64,000 nt of DNA from positions 62,001-126,000 of the forward strand of contig NZ_MSIG01000006.1 in assembly GCF_001927285.1 (NCBI RefSeq). The letters run 5' to 3'. Positions within the stretch are counted from its first letter, which is position 1, and every line of letters begins with the position of its first letter. This DNA is from Mongoliimonas terrestris. Its GTDB lineage: Bacteria > Pseudomonadota > Alphaproteobacteria > Rhizobiales > Pleomorphomonadaceae. Under the pieces are notes generated by a model. The model saw only the letters and a list, made by a program, of their open reading frames with translations. It had not been told where the DNA came from and did no database searches. The position numbers were made by a program, and so were the translations under genes. Positions 46,986 to 56,665 of the stretch are shown here, one piece after another.

Positions 46986-47132
46986 TCCGCACGAAGCATC
47001 TGGTGGATTGTTCAGGCAAGTGCCCAACTTTTCACATTAAATCGGATGCTGAAATTAACAACGGTGGTGAAATCCGCCGCGGTTCGTCTATGATTGAGAT
47101 GTTGATACTTGGTTAACGCATGGGGGCCAGTC

Positions 47133-47333
47133 ATGCCGACCGAGGTGACACTCTTCCTGGGAAGCTGCGGAGCCACGGCGACGGGTGTCGTCCTGGCGCT
47201 TGGAACCGACTTCGGTGCCGCCGCGGCCATCGCGGTAACGGTCGCGCTTCTCGCCAGCGTCGTTCAGTTCGCGCTCACCCCCGACGATGTGCGTGACGAG
47301 GGAAGCGAGTGGTCGGCGGCTTCCACTGCCTGA
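47133..47333 (+). CDS. small membrane protein, unknown
   Basis: A 66-aa protein. Two hydrophobic stretches (VTLFLGSCGATATGVVLAL and AAIAVTVALLASVVQFAL) are followed by an acidic tail. It is preceded by an AT-rich stretch (47020-47120) that may be a promoter. Not recognised. Confidence 0.5.
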   Translation: MPTEVTLFLGSCGATATGVVLALGTDFGAAAAIAVTVALLASVVQFALTPDDVRDEGSEWSAASTA

Positions 47334-47482
47334 CCCGACCCATACAGACGGCTGCGTGACGGCCGTTCGATTCCGCCCAGACGATCGAGCGCCGGCCAAA
47401 CCGGTGCCGCCCGTGCGCCTTGGTCCGGTGGAGAGGTCCGACCGGCCGACCAGGGTGGATGCAGCCAGGGAGGCTTTTTCAG

Positions 47483-47716
47483 ATGCCGACGCAGTCGCAT
47501 GCGTGGATGGACATGAACACCATGCCGGTGGACACGGACGTGGAGGTGCGCGACGCGCTCGCCTACCGCGCCGTGGCGCGGCGGCGGCCGAACGGGCCGG
47601 GATTGACGCTGGTGGAGGGCAGCCTCGCCGGCCGGCCGATCGGCTGGCGCTGGCGGGAGGACGATCCGAGCCCGGTGCCGACGTCGCTCTGGCCGGTCGG
47701 CGTGCCGCCGCGCTGA
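47483..47716 (+). CDS. small hypothetical protein
   Basis: A 77-aa soluble protein, not recognised. It begins MPTQSHAWMDMNTMPV and is rich in Arg, Pro and Trp (GWRWREDDPSPVP). A strong AGGGAGG lies ten bases before the ATG, which is the main support for it being a gene. Confidence 0.5.
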   Translation: MPTQSHAWMDMNTMPVDTDVEVRDALAYRAVARRRPNGPGLTLVEGSLAGRPIGWRWREDDPSPVPTSLWPVGVPPR

Positions 47717-47835
47717 CGCCCAAGCCGTTAACCGCACCATGAAATGACCCCACCGGGATCACGTGAAGGTGCGTGAAGCGTCACAAACCCGTCGCCGTCC
47801 TTCGTCAGAAAGCGGGCAACCGAAAGGGATGCGTC

Positions 47836-48159
47836 ATGCCCGCCGTTCGTCTCTCCCCGAAGACCCAGCACGCGATCCTGCGCGCGATCGATAAGGCGAT
47901 CCACCGCCGGCCGCTCGCGGCCGCCGTGATCGTGTTCGGCGCGAACGCCACGCTGCTCGACGAGGTGAAGCGGATCGCCCCCGTCGACGTGATGACCTAT
48001 GACGACCTCTACAGCCCGGAGCAGCGCCAGCGGGGCCTGCCGATCATCCAGAGCCTGATCCACAACGAGCGGACCGCCCCGGTGGTGATCGTGGGCGATG
48101 CCCGGTTCGACCAGCATCCCGCGTTGGTGAGCCAGATGGTCCATGTGACGCTGCAGTGA
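47836..48159 (+). CDS. small hypothetical protein
   Basis: A 107-aa soluble protein of alternating strands and helices: [35 protein letters not shown] and [18 protein letters not shown]. It could be a single Rossmann-like half domain, but no motif identifies it. The ATG at 47836 follows GAAAGGGA. It precedes the ABC transporter by 88 bases in the same direction. Confidence 0.55.
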   Translation: MPAVRLSPKTQHAILRAIDKAIHRRPLAAAVIVFGANATLLDEVKRIAPVDVMTYDDLYSPEQRQRGLPIIQSLIHNERTAPVVIVGDARFDQHPALVSQMVHVTLQ

Positions 48160-48247
48160 GGTGTGGCGCGCGCAGGCTTGCGAGCCCACGCGTGTTCGTG
48201 CAATGTTCCGCCGCTACACCCTCCTTTCGCCCCCCTCGGAGCCTTGG

Positions 48248-49249
48248 ATGATCGCCGGCGCCAGCACCCCCGCCGTTGAGACCGTCGGCCTTCGGAAGAC
48301 CTTCGGCGCCAAGCACGCCGTGGACGGTATCGACCTTTCGATCCGCCGCGGCAGCATCTTCGGCCTACTCGGGCCGAACGGCGCCGGCAAGACCACCACG
48401 GTGCGCCTGCTCGCAACGTTGTTGAAGCCGACCGCCGGCACGGCGCGCGTGCTCGGCCACGACGTGGCGCGCGAACCGGAGGCGGTTCGCCGGCGGGTGA
48501 GCCTCACCGGCCAGTTCGCCTCCGTGGACGAGGATCTGACAGGCCGCGAGAACCTGGTGCTGATCGCCCGCCTGCTCGGCCACGGCGGGCGGGACGCACG
48601 GGCCCGGGCGGACGAGCTGCTCGCCGCCTTCGACCTCGACGACGCGGCCGCCAAGCAGGTGCGCACCTATTCGGGCGGCATGCGGCGTCGGCTCGACATC
48701 GCGGCGAGCCTCGTCACCACGCCGGATCTTCTCTTCCTCGACGAGCCGACCACGGGGCTCGATCCGCGCAGCCGCAACCAGGTTTGGGAGATCGTGCGCC
48801 TGCTGGTGGACAACGGTACGACCGTCCTTCTCACCACCCAGTACCTGGAGGAGGCGGACCAGCTCGCCGAGCGGATCGCCGTGATCGACCACGGGCGGGT
48901 GATCGCCGAGGGCACGAGCGCGACCCTGAAGGCCTCCGTCGGCACCGGCGTGCTGCACGTGCGGCTCGCCGATCCGGCCGACCGGGAGGCGGCACGGGCG
49001 CTGCTTGCCGCCGAACTCGGCGGGCCGATCCACCTCGACGCCGATCCGGCGGCACTGACGGCCACGGTGCCGGACCCGGCGCGGGCGGCGGCGGCCATCG
49101 CGGCGACCGGGGCGGCGGGCATCCGCGTCACCGACTTCTCGCTCGGCCAGCCGAGCCTCGACGAGGTCTTCTTCGCCCTCACCGGGCATCCGGCCGAACC
49201 GTCGCCGGACGACGAATCAGCGGCCGCAACAGCCGCCGGGCGGAGCTGA
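48248..49249 (+). CDS. ABC transporter ATP-binding protein (DrrA family)
   Basis: A 333-aa ATPase of the daunorubicin-resistance type. Walker A is GPNGAGKTT, the signature [10 protein letters not shown], and Walker [17 protein letters not shown]. The roughly 90-residue C-terminal domain ([13 protein letters not shown] to [17 protein letters not shown]) is the DrrA-specific DUF4162-like region that docks on the permease. It forms an exporter with the gene that starts four bases downstream; the substrate is a drug, lipid or glycolipid of unknown identity. Confidence 0.92.
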   Translation: MIAGASTPAVETVGLRKTFGAKHAVDGIDLSIRRGSIFGLLGPNGAGKTTTVRLLATLLKPTAGTARVLGHDVAREPEAVRRRVSLTGQFASVDEDLTGRENLVLIARLLGHGGRDARARADELLAAFDLDDAAAKQVRTYSGGMRRRLDIAASLVTTPDLLFLDEPTTGLDPRSRNQVWEIVRLLVDNGTTVLLTTQYLEEADQLAERIAVIDHGRVIAEGTSATLKASVGTGVLHVRLADPADREAARALLAAELGGPIHLDADPAALTATVPDPARAAAAIAATGAAGIRVTDFSLGQPSLDEVFFALTGHPAEPSPDDESAAATAAGRS

Positions 49250-49252
49250 GCC

Positions 49253-50086
49253 ATGGCGATCGACACCCAGCGCCGCGACGTCGGCGCCGCCATCCGCGCC
49301 GCCCTGAAGCCCCGGCCGCAGCCGAAGCCGGCCGGCACCGTCTCGGCGGTGCTGACCTTCGGCTGGCGGGCGCTTCTGAAGATCAAGCATATGCCGGAGC
49401 AGCTGTTCGACGTGGTCGTCACGCCGATCATGTTCACGGTGCTGTTCACCTATCTGTTCGGCGGCGCGCTGGCCGGATCGACGGACGCCTATCTGCAGTA
49501 CCTGCTGCCGGGCATCCTGGTGCAGTCCGTGGTGTTCACGTCGGTCTATTCGGGGCTGACGCTCAACACGGACATCAGCAAGGGCATCTACGACCGGTTC
49601 CGGTCGATGCCGGTGTGGTCGCTGTCGCCGGTGCTCGGCACCATGGCGGGGGACGTGGTGCGCTACACGGTCTCGTCGCTGATCGTTTTCGCCATCGGCT
49701 TCCTGATGGGCTACGAGGCCGCGACCGGAATCCTCGGCATCGTGGCAGTGATCCTCCTCCTCGACCTCTTCGCCGCCGGGCTCAGCTTCATCTTCACCAC
49801 GCTGGCGCTTCTGGTGCGCACGCCCTCCACGGTGATGACGCTCGGCTGGATGGTGCTGATGCCGCTCACCTTCGCGTCGAACGTCTTCGTCGACCCGGCC
49901 ACCATGCCGGCCTGGCTGCAGACGGTGGTCGCCTGGAACCCGGTGGCCCTCCTGGTGACGGCGGCGCGCGGCCTCCTGGACGGCACCGGAAGCGCCGCCC
50001 TTGTCGCCGGATCGCTGGTGGCGCCGCTCGTGGTCACCGCCGTGTTCGGGCCGGTGACCATGGCGCTCTACCGGCGGGAGCGCTGA
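49253..50086 (+). CDS. ABC transporter permease (DrrB/ABC-2 type)
   Basis: A 277-aa membrane subunit with six predicted helices. A roughly 45-residue cytoplasmic N-terminus with ALLKIKHMPEQLFDVVVTP matches ABC-2 permeases of the DrrB branch. YLLPGILVQSVVFTS and the late NPVALLVTAARGLL are also family-typical. It starts three bases after the ATPase stop. It is convergent with the following SDR gene. Confidence 0.92.
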   Translation: MAIDTQRRDVGAAIRAALKPRPQPKPAGTVSAVLTFGWRALLKIKHMPEQLFDVVVTPIMFTVLFTYLFGGALAGSTDAYLQYLLPGILVQSVVFTSVYSGLTLNTDISKGIYDRFRSMPVWSLSPVLGTMAGDVVRYTVSSLIVFAIGFLMGYEAATGILGIVAVILLLDLFAAGLSFIFTTLALLVRTPSTVMTLGWMVLMPLTFASNVFVDPATMPAWLQTVVAWNPVALLVTAARGLLDGTGSAALVAGSLVAPLVVTAVFGPVTMALYRRER

Positions 50087-50093
50087 GCGGCCC

Positions 50094-50888
50094 TCAGGAC
50101 GATCCGGAACCGGGCTCGGCCATCTTCTGGTGCTGGGTGGCGAGCCGGTCGGACGGGGTGATGTTGGCGAGCGCGGACTGGATCTTGTTCTTCCAGCCGC
50201 TGACGATGTCGCCGTCGCCGCGCATCATGGCGTCGAAGCCGGTCTTGGCCACCGTGGCCGGGTCGTCCTTGCGGCCCTGGCCGACGGCGGTGTCCTCCAT
50301 GCCGGCGCGGGTGAAGAATTCCGTGTCGGTCGGCCCCGGCATCAGGCAAGTGACCGAAACGCCTTCGTCCTCAAGCTCGTGGCGCAGTGCAAAGGCGAAG
50401 TTGTCGAGGAAGGCCTTGGTGCCGTTGTAGACCGCCTGGTAGGTGCCCGGCATGAAGCCCGCGATGGAGCCGGTGATGAGAATCCGCCCTTCGCCCCGCG
50501 CCCGCATGGTGCGGCCGATCTCATGAAGCAAGTAGAGCGTGCCGGTCACGTTGGTGTTGAGCACGTGCAGGATGTCGTCGAAGTCCTGGTCGATGAAGCC
50601 GTCGCCGAGGCCGCGCCCGGCGTTCGCCATCAGGACGTCGACCGGCCGGTCGATGCGCCGGATGGCGTCGAGCAGCGTCTCCACGCCGTCGATGCCCGAA
50701 AGGTCCGTCTCGACGGCCTCGACCCGCGCGCCGCCGGTGCGCAACTCCGTCGCGGCGGCGTGGATGGTGGGCTCGTCGGCGGCGATCACCAGATCGAAAC
50801 CCTGGCTGGCGGCATAGCGGGCGAGCTCCAGGCCGATGCCGGTCGAAGCACCGGTGACGACGGCGAGAGGGCGGGGCGTCTGTGCCAT
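50094..50888 (-). CDS. SDR family NAD(P)-dependent oxidoreductase
   Basis: A 264-aa classical-like SDR. TGASTGIGLELAR binds the cofactor, NAGRG follows, and the catalytic set is ITGSIAGF with YQAVYNGTKAFL (Y-N-G-T-K). The C-terminal end PSDRLATQHQKMAEPGS is typical of a DltE-like/SDR subfamily. Substrate unknown. The ATG at 50888 gives the usual N-terminus. Confidence 0.87.
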   Translation of the reverse strand: MAQTPRPLAVVTGASTGIGLELARYAASQGFDLVIAADEPTIHAAATELRTGGARVEAVETDLSGIDGVETLLDAIRRIDRPVDVLMANAGRGLGDGFIDQDFDDILHVLNTNVTGTLYLLHEIGRTMRARGEGRILITGSIAGFMPGTYQAVYNGTKAFLDNFAFALRHELEDEGVSVTCLMPGPTDTEFFTRAGMEDTAVGQGRKDDPATVAKTGFDAMMRGDGDIVSGWKNKIQSALANITPSDRLATQHQKMAEPGSGSS

Positions 50889-51161
50889 GGGGAAACCTGC
50901 GAGCGTTGGGAGGGAACGACCACGGCCTGCCACGACGGGCGTTCTGCCGGGCGACGATCCGGGACGCGGCGACGGGACACCGTGCGGGTCGAACCCCACC
51001 GAGGCGCAGGGGTTCCAGGGGGTACCGTCACCGTTGCGTGCGGGACGTCGAAAACGTAGCCGCGTCGCGGGTGCGCGAGCATGCGGGGCGGTCTGCGGCA
51101 GGGGCCGGCGCGGCGCCTTGGTCGTCCGTCGCGCGGGTCAGAAGCCGGACGGCGCGCGTCG

Positions 51162-51386
51162 TCAGCTTCCCAGACGCCAGATCAGCGCGCCGATCGCCAG
51201 GGCCGTGACCGCGATAGAGGTGACGAAGCCGGTGCGCGCGCGGCGGCGGTCGGCGGCTTCCTGCTCAGGCGTCTTCGGCGCGGCTCGCCCCTTCTGGTCG
51301 GCCTTGTCGACGGAACCGCGCGCCCCGGACGGCGCCGATCCGGTGCTGCCGGGTCTCTCCACGGGATCTCTGACGGTCTTTGCCAC
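51162..51386 (-). CDS. small single-pass membrane protein, unknown
   Basis: A 74-aa protein. A charged N-terminal half (KADQKGRAAPKTPEQEAADRR, taken as two parts) is followed by one helix, TGFVTSIAVTALAIGALIW, at the C-terminus, so it is tail-anchored. The GTG start has GAGG seven bases upstream. It is divergent from the proline-racemase-like gene. Not recognised; a real gene is only moderately supported. Confidence 0.45.
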   Translation of the reverse strand: MAKTVRDPVERPGSTGSAPSGARGSVDKADQKGRAAPKTPEQEAADRRRARTGFVTSIAVTALAIGALIWRLGS

Positions 51387-51613
51387 GGTCCCAACCTCGA
51401 TCCAAATGGCAGCCCTTCCGCCGACCCGACTGTCCGACGTCTTTGAGGCGGTTTTCAAGCCCTGTCCGTGGCAGGCTGGCGACGCACCTGTGTCGGCGGA
51501 CGAATCGTCCGCGATCGGGCGCGCTTTCGGCTGGAGTCGTCCCGCCGATTCGACCGAGCTGCCGGGTCCTTCCTCCCGGCAATCCTTCATGCGGAAGCCG
51601 GACGGACAGCACC

Positions 51614-52657
51614 ATGCAGAGCACGCGCGCCATCCAGGTCGTCGGCTGTCACGCCGAAGGCGAGATTGGCGATGTCATCGTGGGCGGCATTCTGCCGCCG
51701 CCGGGGGACAGCGTTTTCGCCCAGATGAAGGCGTTCGAGCGCGACTTCGACCATCTCCGGCGCTTTCTCCTTTGCGAACCGCGCGGCAGCGTCGCCCGCC
51801 ACATCAACCTCCTGGTGCCGCCGAAGCGGTCCGATTGCGTGGCCGGCGCCATCATCATGGAGCCGACCGAATACCCGCCCATGTCCGGCTCGAACACGAT
51901 GTGCATCACAACGGTGTTGCTGGAGACAGGGCTCGTGCCGATGCGCGAGCCGGTGACGACGCTGCGGCTCGACATGCCCGGCGGGCCGGTGGACGTGACG
52001 GCGAGGTGCGTGGGCGGGAAGGTGCGGTCGGTCACGATCGCCAACGTTCCGTCGTTCGCGTTGCACCTGGATGCGGTCGTGGAGGTGGAAGGTGTGGGCA
52101 GCGTCGCTGTCGACATCGCCTACGGCGGGATGATCTACGCGCTGGTGGACGCCACCCGGTTGGGCTTCGAGGTCGTGCCGGCGGAGGCCCGCGACCTGGC
52201 GGTGCTCGGCGAGAAGATCAGGCTGGCGGCACGGTCTCAACTGACGGCTGTCCATCCGGAAAATCCGGACATATCAGGGGTTTCCATCGTCCAGTTGAAC
52301 ACGCCCTTCAGCGGTGCCGGCAGTGCCGCGCGCAACACCTGCATCGTGGCGCCCGGCCGGTCCGATCGGAGCCCGACGGGCACCGGCCTGTCAGCCCGCC
52401 TCGCGGTCCTCCATGCGCGCGGGTTGCTCAAGGTCGGCGATCGCTTCGCCCACACCTCCCTGATCGGCTCGCGCTTCGAGGGGGAGATCCTCTCCGAGAC
52501 CCTCTGCGGCGGCCGCCCAGCCATCGTTCCGGCGATCACCGGCCGGGCCTGGATCACCGGCACGCACACCTACCTGCTCGACCCGACCGACCCCTGGCCG
52601 GACGGCTACGTGCTAGGCGACACCTGGGGGACGACCGGGGAGACACGGCAGACCTGA
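51614..52657 (+). CDS. proline racemase family protein with Ser/Thr catalytic pair
   Basis: A 347-aa member of the proline racemase / hydroxyproline epimerase / trans-3-hydroxy-L-proline dehydratase superfamily. The two catalytic positions are S91 in PPMSGSNTMC (Cys-Gly-His in racemases) and T255 in DRSPTGTG (Cys in racemases, Thr in dehydratases). With both cysteines absent, racemisation of proline is unlikely. A dehydratase or another activity is possible. It stands alone, without nearby proline or hydroxyproline catabolic genes. Confidence 0.85.
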   Translation: MQSTRAIQVVGCHAEGEIGDVIVGGILPPPGDSVFAQMKAFERDFDHLRRFLLCEPRGSVARHINLLVPPKRSDCVAGAIIMEPTEYPPMSGSNTMCITTVLLETGLVPMREPVTTLRLDMPGGPVDVTARCVGGKVRSVTIANVPSFALHLDAVVEVEGVGSVAVDIAYGGMIYALVDATRLGFEVVPAEARDLAVLGEKIRLAARSQLTAVHPENPDISGVSIVQLNTPFSGAGSAARNTCIVAPGRSDRSPTGTGLSARLAVLHARGLLKVGDRFAHTSLIGSRFEGEILSETLCGGRPAIVPAITGRAWITGTHTYLLDPTDPWPDGYVLGDTWGTTGETRQT

Positions 52658-53077
52658 CGCAGGCAAGTGCCGCATCGCAAGCCGGACCCGGCGGGCGGAT
52701 CTTGAAGGGCGTGGAGGCTTGTGTTGTCGCCATGGGCGAGGATCGGTCGCCAACGCAAGGCGAAGCGGTCCGTAGCACTGACATTGGCTTCGCCACCAAC
52801 CGCCAACGAGAAGCAGGGTTGAGCCCTGATCTCAGGCACCCTGGCCAGGAGCGCCCACACGGCCGCTCGCCGTTGCCGATACGCCCGACCTGCGCCTTGA
52901 CCATCTCCAACGATACGTTTCGCCTCGTCGGCCCTTGGACCGGAGAGGGCAAGAAGGTTAATACATTCATAAAACGACCCCATTTCTCTTGCCTAATGCG
53001 GACGATTTTATCAGGGTGGAAGAGCCTCGTTTGGGGGCTGTTCCGGGGCGTCCGTCCGCCTCGACACGGTGAGGTTC
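52658..53077. other. 420-bp gap, no gene seen
   Basis: No open frame here looks like a protein family, and composition is less GC-rich and less periodic than the flanks, notably 52950-53030. It may hold a decayed gene, since a 125-codon open frame exists on the minus strand with an N-terminus inside the AT-richer part. I could not recognise it. Confidence 0.4.
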
Positions 53078-56000
53078 ATGGCAGGGTTATTCGATCGGCT
53101 TTTTTCCGGCGCGCGCGCATCCATCCTGCCGCCGCAGGTGGTTCCGCTGAGGCAGCGGGTGCTGCCGTCCGACGCGCTGGTCTATGCCATCGGTGACGTG
53201 CACGGCTGCCTGACCGAACTGCAGCAGCTGGAAGCCCTCATCATCGAGGACGCGGCCGGCCATCCGGGTCCGCGCTTCATCATCGGTCTCGGCGACTACG
53301 TGGACCGCGGGCCGCATTCGGCCACCGTGGTGGACCACATCATGGGCCCGGCGCCGGACGGCTTTGAGCGCATCTGCATCGGCGGCAACCACGAAACCCA
53401 CATGCTGGACTTCCTGCGGAACCCGCGGGATGCCGACTTGTGGCTCGGCGTCGGCGGTCTGGAGACGCTCACCTCCTACGGCGTGGACGTTCCGCTCCGG
53501 CTGACGACGCCGGCGAGCCGACAAGCGCTTGCCGCCGCCTTCGCGGCGGCGATGCCGGCCGAGCATGTGGAGTTTCTGAGCGCTCTTCCGCAGATGGTGA
53601 TCCTGGACCGGCACGTGTTCGTCCACGCCGGCATCCGGCCCGGCATTCCGCTGGACGCGCAGGCGCCCCATGACCTGATCCTGATCACCAACGATTTCCT
53701 GAATTTCGAGGGCGAACTCGACTACACGGTGGTGCACGGGCACACGCCCGTCCAGGCGCCGCTGCAGACGCCGAACCGGATCGCCGTCGACACCGGCGCC
53801 TATGGCACCGGCCGCCTGTCCGCCGCGCGCGTGTTCCAGGGCGCGGTGGACTTTCTCACGGTCAATCGCATGGGTGCCATCCGCCGCCCGGATGTGCGGG
53901 CGGCGGATCTCCATCCGGTCCGCGGCGCGGCGGCGGTGACCGCTCCGGTGCAGACCGAGGCGGAGATCATCCCGTTCGCCGCCGCCCGGGCCGCCGCTCC
54001 GGCCCCGCGCGAGCGCCCCGTTCCCATCGACGAACCGCCCGCGCCGGAGGTGCCGGCGAGCCTCCAGGCGGTGCCGGCCCAACCCATGGACGCGCCGGCC
54101 TTCGAGGGATCGGCCGTCGACGACCCGGTGCCGACCGCCGAGGTGCCGCACGATCTGCCGTCCATCGGCGAGCCGCTGACCCACGCCACCACGGCTGCCG
54201 CCGGACACGCCCTGTCGGTGACGCTGCGCGGCGGCGACGAGGCGCTCAATCCCCGGTCCTACGGTGCGCCGGCGGACGCTGTAGAGACGCCGATGGCGGA
54301 AGCGAATGCCGCCGACCCGGCGGACGACGCGCCGCGCGTTCGCCCGGTGCCGGCCAAGTACCGTCGCTGGCGCATTGTCGCCGCTCCCGTCCGGCCGCAA
54401 CGAGCCGCCGACGATTCCGCATGGGCGGCTGCCGACGTGGCCCCCTTGTCGGCGCCCGAGGCGGTGGATGCGCCGCAGGATCTGTTCGTGGATCCGCCGG
54501 CACCGGTCGAGGTGCCTGCGGATCCTGCCGTGCCGACCATCGAGCGGGCCGAGGCCGCCGCGCGCGACCGCCTGCAAGCTGCGCTTGCAAGGCTGGAGCG
54601 CGTTCGTGCCGAGGCGGCGGCAAGCGCCGGCGCGCGGTCGGCCGCCCTCTCCGCCAAGGCGTCCGCCGTCGCGACGCCGCAGCCGGCACGGCCGGTCGTC
54701 GAGATGCCGGGTCCGATCGCGGACGTGTCGACCGACGCGTCCGGTCCGATCGTGGACATGGAGCCCCGGTTCGAGGCGCCGTCCATCGCCGTGCCGCCAG
54801 TGGTGATGGAGCCAGTTCTTCAGGCTGAGCCGCCGGTGCCGCCGGCAAGCGTTCGCCGAGACGGTGATTTCTTCTGGCCCGACGAGCAGGCCGTCCGTGG
54901 CCTCTCGGCCGGCAATGCCGCGCGTCGGGAGCCGGAACCCCCGGCTGAAGACGGCTGGCGCGCGGGGGCGGGGACGTCCAGGCCGCCCGTGAGCGAGCCG
55001 GATCCGGCGCTCGGAGCCGATTGGCCGCTGTCCGTCTCCGAATGGGCGAACACCCCGTCGCGGGGCCGCGGCGCGCCCGAGCGTTCGCGCGCCGGGCATG
55101 CCGGGCAACAGGATCCGCGCGCGAACGGCGTGCAGGCTGACCCTCGCGCCTATGGCGCGCATGAGGGCGAGGGCGCGCCGATCGAGGCACCGCGCCCGGA
55201 TCGCCGCTTCGCCGACGCCCGCGCGGGCGAACCGCGGGTTGCCGATCCGCGCATGGGACCGCGCACCATCCAGCGACCCATGGGTCCCGGACGGTTCGGG
55301 CCGAACGCGGAACCGCGCGTCGGGATGCGTCCGCCGCTCGCCGGCGCCGGCCCGATGGCGGCGCGCACGCTGCCCCCGCCGCCGAAGCCGAGCCGGATGC
55401 CGCTGGTGGCCGCCGGGGTGATCGGCGTGATGCTGCTGGCGAGCGGTGTGGTCGCGGCAAGCTACAACGGCGTCGATTTCGGCCGCATGGTCGCGCAGAT
55501 CCCGCTGCCGAGCCTCGACATCCTGGACGAGAGCGAGCCGACCGGCGATGCGCCCGCGGTCGCCGCCGTCTCCGATACGCCGAGCGGGCCGGCCTCGACG
55601 GGCAGCCCGTCCGCCTTCGACCCCGGTTTCCTTTCGTCGCCGCCGACCGATCCGTCCGCGGAGACGACCGCGCTGTCGGACGACGAGGATATCGTCACCA
55701 ACGGGATCGACCCGCTCGCGGCGGTGCCGGACACGGTGGTGGCTGGTGCCGACAGTGGCTCGCTGAAGCCGCGGATCGAACCGGTGGATCCCTTGAGCGG
55801 CGCGGTGACGAGCGTCGATCCGAACGCGCTTGACCCGGTGCAAGCGCCTGAGCCGGATGTGGCGGCCCTCAACCCGACGATCGACGCGCCGCAGACCTTC
55901 GCGCTCACGCCGGATCCGGCTGGGGCCGACGACGGGACGGGGGAGGCGTCGGAGACGGCCGCCGTCGACGACGCGCCCGCGGTACCGGAGGCGTTCGCCG

Positions 56001-56551
56001 GCGAGAAGCCGTGGACCCAGCGGATCGGCCTGTCGGCGCTTCGCCCCGGCGAGCGCCCGCCGGTCGCGGTGACGACCGATGGCCCCGTGCTGAGCGCGCC
56101 GCTGCCGGTGGCGCGGCCGAGGCTGGCCGCCATCGAGGAGCAAGCGCCTTCCGACGGGAACGCCATCACCGTGACGCCGCCGCAGGTCACTCAGCCGCCG
56201 GAGCCCGTCGCGACGACGCCCCAGCGCAGCCGGCCGGTCGAAACCGTTCGCCAGCCCTCGGCAACCAGCCGCCGCCCGGTGGAGACGGTCCGCCAGGCGC
56301 CGCCGGAAGACACGTTCGGCTATATCGACAACGGGTTCATCCCGGCCGAGCCGAGCCAGGTGATCGGACGCCCGGCCGCGGGCCCGCGCGACCTCCGGGA
56401 CTATATCGACACGGCGCAGCCGTCGGACCGGGAGGTGCGGCAGATCGGCCGCCAGCTCCGCCCGTGCGCCATCGCCGGGCCATCCGAACCCTGCTGGTTG
56501 CCGCCGCCGGGAACGGATCCCTACGCGGACGGCCTCTGGGACGCGGAGTGA
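53078..56551 (+). CDS. giant membrane-anchored metallophosphoesterase
   Basis: A 1157-aa protein. Residues 1-260 form a calcineurin-like serine/threonine phosphatase or ApaH/PrpE-type phosphoesterase with all motifs: GDVHG 39-43, GDYVDRG 72-78, GNHE 103-106 and HGHTP 220-224. From about 275 to 770 it is low-complexity, rich in Ala, Pro, Asp and Arg. One helix at about 775-797 follows. Then come about 360 more low-complexity residues with a short repeat, RPVETVRQ twice. The catalytic domain would be cytoplasmic and the tail periplasmic. The ATG at 53078 has GAGG just upstream; a GTG three codons earlier is possible. Confidence 0.85.
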   Translation: MAGLFDRLFSGARASILPPQVVPLRQRVLPSDALVYAIGDVHGCLTELQQLEALIIEDAAGHPGPRFIIGLGDYVDRGPHSATVVDHIMGPAPDGFERICIGGNHETHMLDFLRNPRDADLWLGVGGLETLTSYGVDVPLRLTTPASRQALAAAFAAAMPAEHVEFLSALPQMVILDRHVFVHAGIRPGIPLDAQAPHDLILITNDFLNFEGELDYTVVHGHTPVQAPLQTPNRIAVDTGAYGTGRLSAARVFQGAVDFLTVNRMGAIRRPDVRAADLHPVRGAAAVTAPVQTEAEIIPFAAARAAAPAPRERPVPIDEPPAPEVPASLQAVPAQPMDAPAFEGSAVDDPVPTAEVPHDLPSIGEPLTHATTAAAGHALSVTLRGGDEALNPRSYGAPADAVETPMAEANAADPADDAPRVRPVPAKYRRWRIVAAPVRPQRAADDSAWAAADVAPLSAPEAVDAPQDLFVDPPAPVEVPADPAVPTIERAEAAARDRLQAALARLERVRAEAAASAGARSAALSAKASAVATPQPARPVVEMPGPIADVSTDASGPIVDMEPRFEAPSIAVPPVVMEPVLQAEPPVPPASVRRDGDFFWPDEQAVRGLSAGNAARREPEPPAEDGWRAGAGTSRPPVSEPDPALGADWPLSVSEWANTPSRGRGAPERSRAGHAGQQDPRANGVQADPRAYGAHEGEGAPIEAPRPDRRFADARAGEPRVADPRMGPRTIQRPMGPGRFGPNAEPRVGMRPPLAGAGPMAARTLPPPPKPSRMPLVAAGVIGVMLLASGVVAASYNGVDFGRMVAQIPLPSLDILDESEPTGDAPAVAAVSDTPSGPASTGSPSAFDPGFLSSPPTDPSAETTALSDDEDIVTNGIDPLAAVPDTVVAGADSGSLKPRIEPVDPLSGAVTSVDPNALDPVQAPEPDVAALNPTIDAPQTFALTPDPAGADDGTGEASETAAVDDAPAVPEAFAGEKPWTQRIGLSALRPGERPPVAVTTDGPVLSAPLPVARPRLAAIEEQAPSDGNAITVTPPQVTQPPEPVATTPQRSRPVETVRQPSATSRRPVETVRQAPPEDTFGYIDNGFIPAEPSQVIGRPAAGPRDLRDYIDTAQPSDREVRQIGRQLRPCAIAGPSEPCWLPPPGTDPYADGLWDAE

Positions 56552-56586
56552 TCCAGGACCAAGGCAGACAGATGATCAGCATGACG

Positions 56587-56613
56587 AAGCCGCGGACCCG
56601 AGGTCCGCGGCTT
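56587..56613. terminator. intrinsic bidirectional terminator
   Basis: A perfect 12-bp stem AAGCCGCGGACC/GGTCCGCGGCTT with loop CGA is followed by CTTCGTTT. It stands 35 bases after the phosphoesterase stop and 52 bases beyond the convergent BA14K gene's stop. Confidence 0.85.
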
Positions 56614-56665
56614 CTTCGTTTGAGGCGAGGGAGGCCGGACGGGGGAGGGCCGTCCGGGGAGAGGG

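Noticed and set aside
52606..52983. A 125-codon minus-strand frame as a transposase remnant
   Set aside because: No transposase motif or terminal inverted repeats could be identified. It is listed only as a gap that may contain decayed sequence.
53087..56143. A roughly 1000-codon minus-strand frame opposite the phosphoesterase
   Set aside because: It is Arg/His-rich with no motifs, whereas the plus strand has all metallophosphoesterase motifs and a transmembrane helix.
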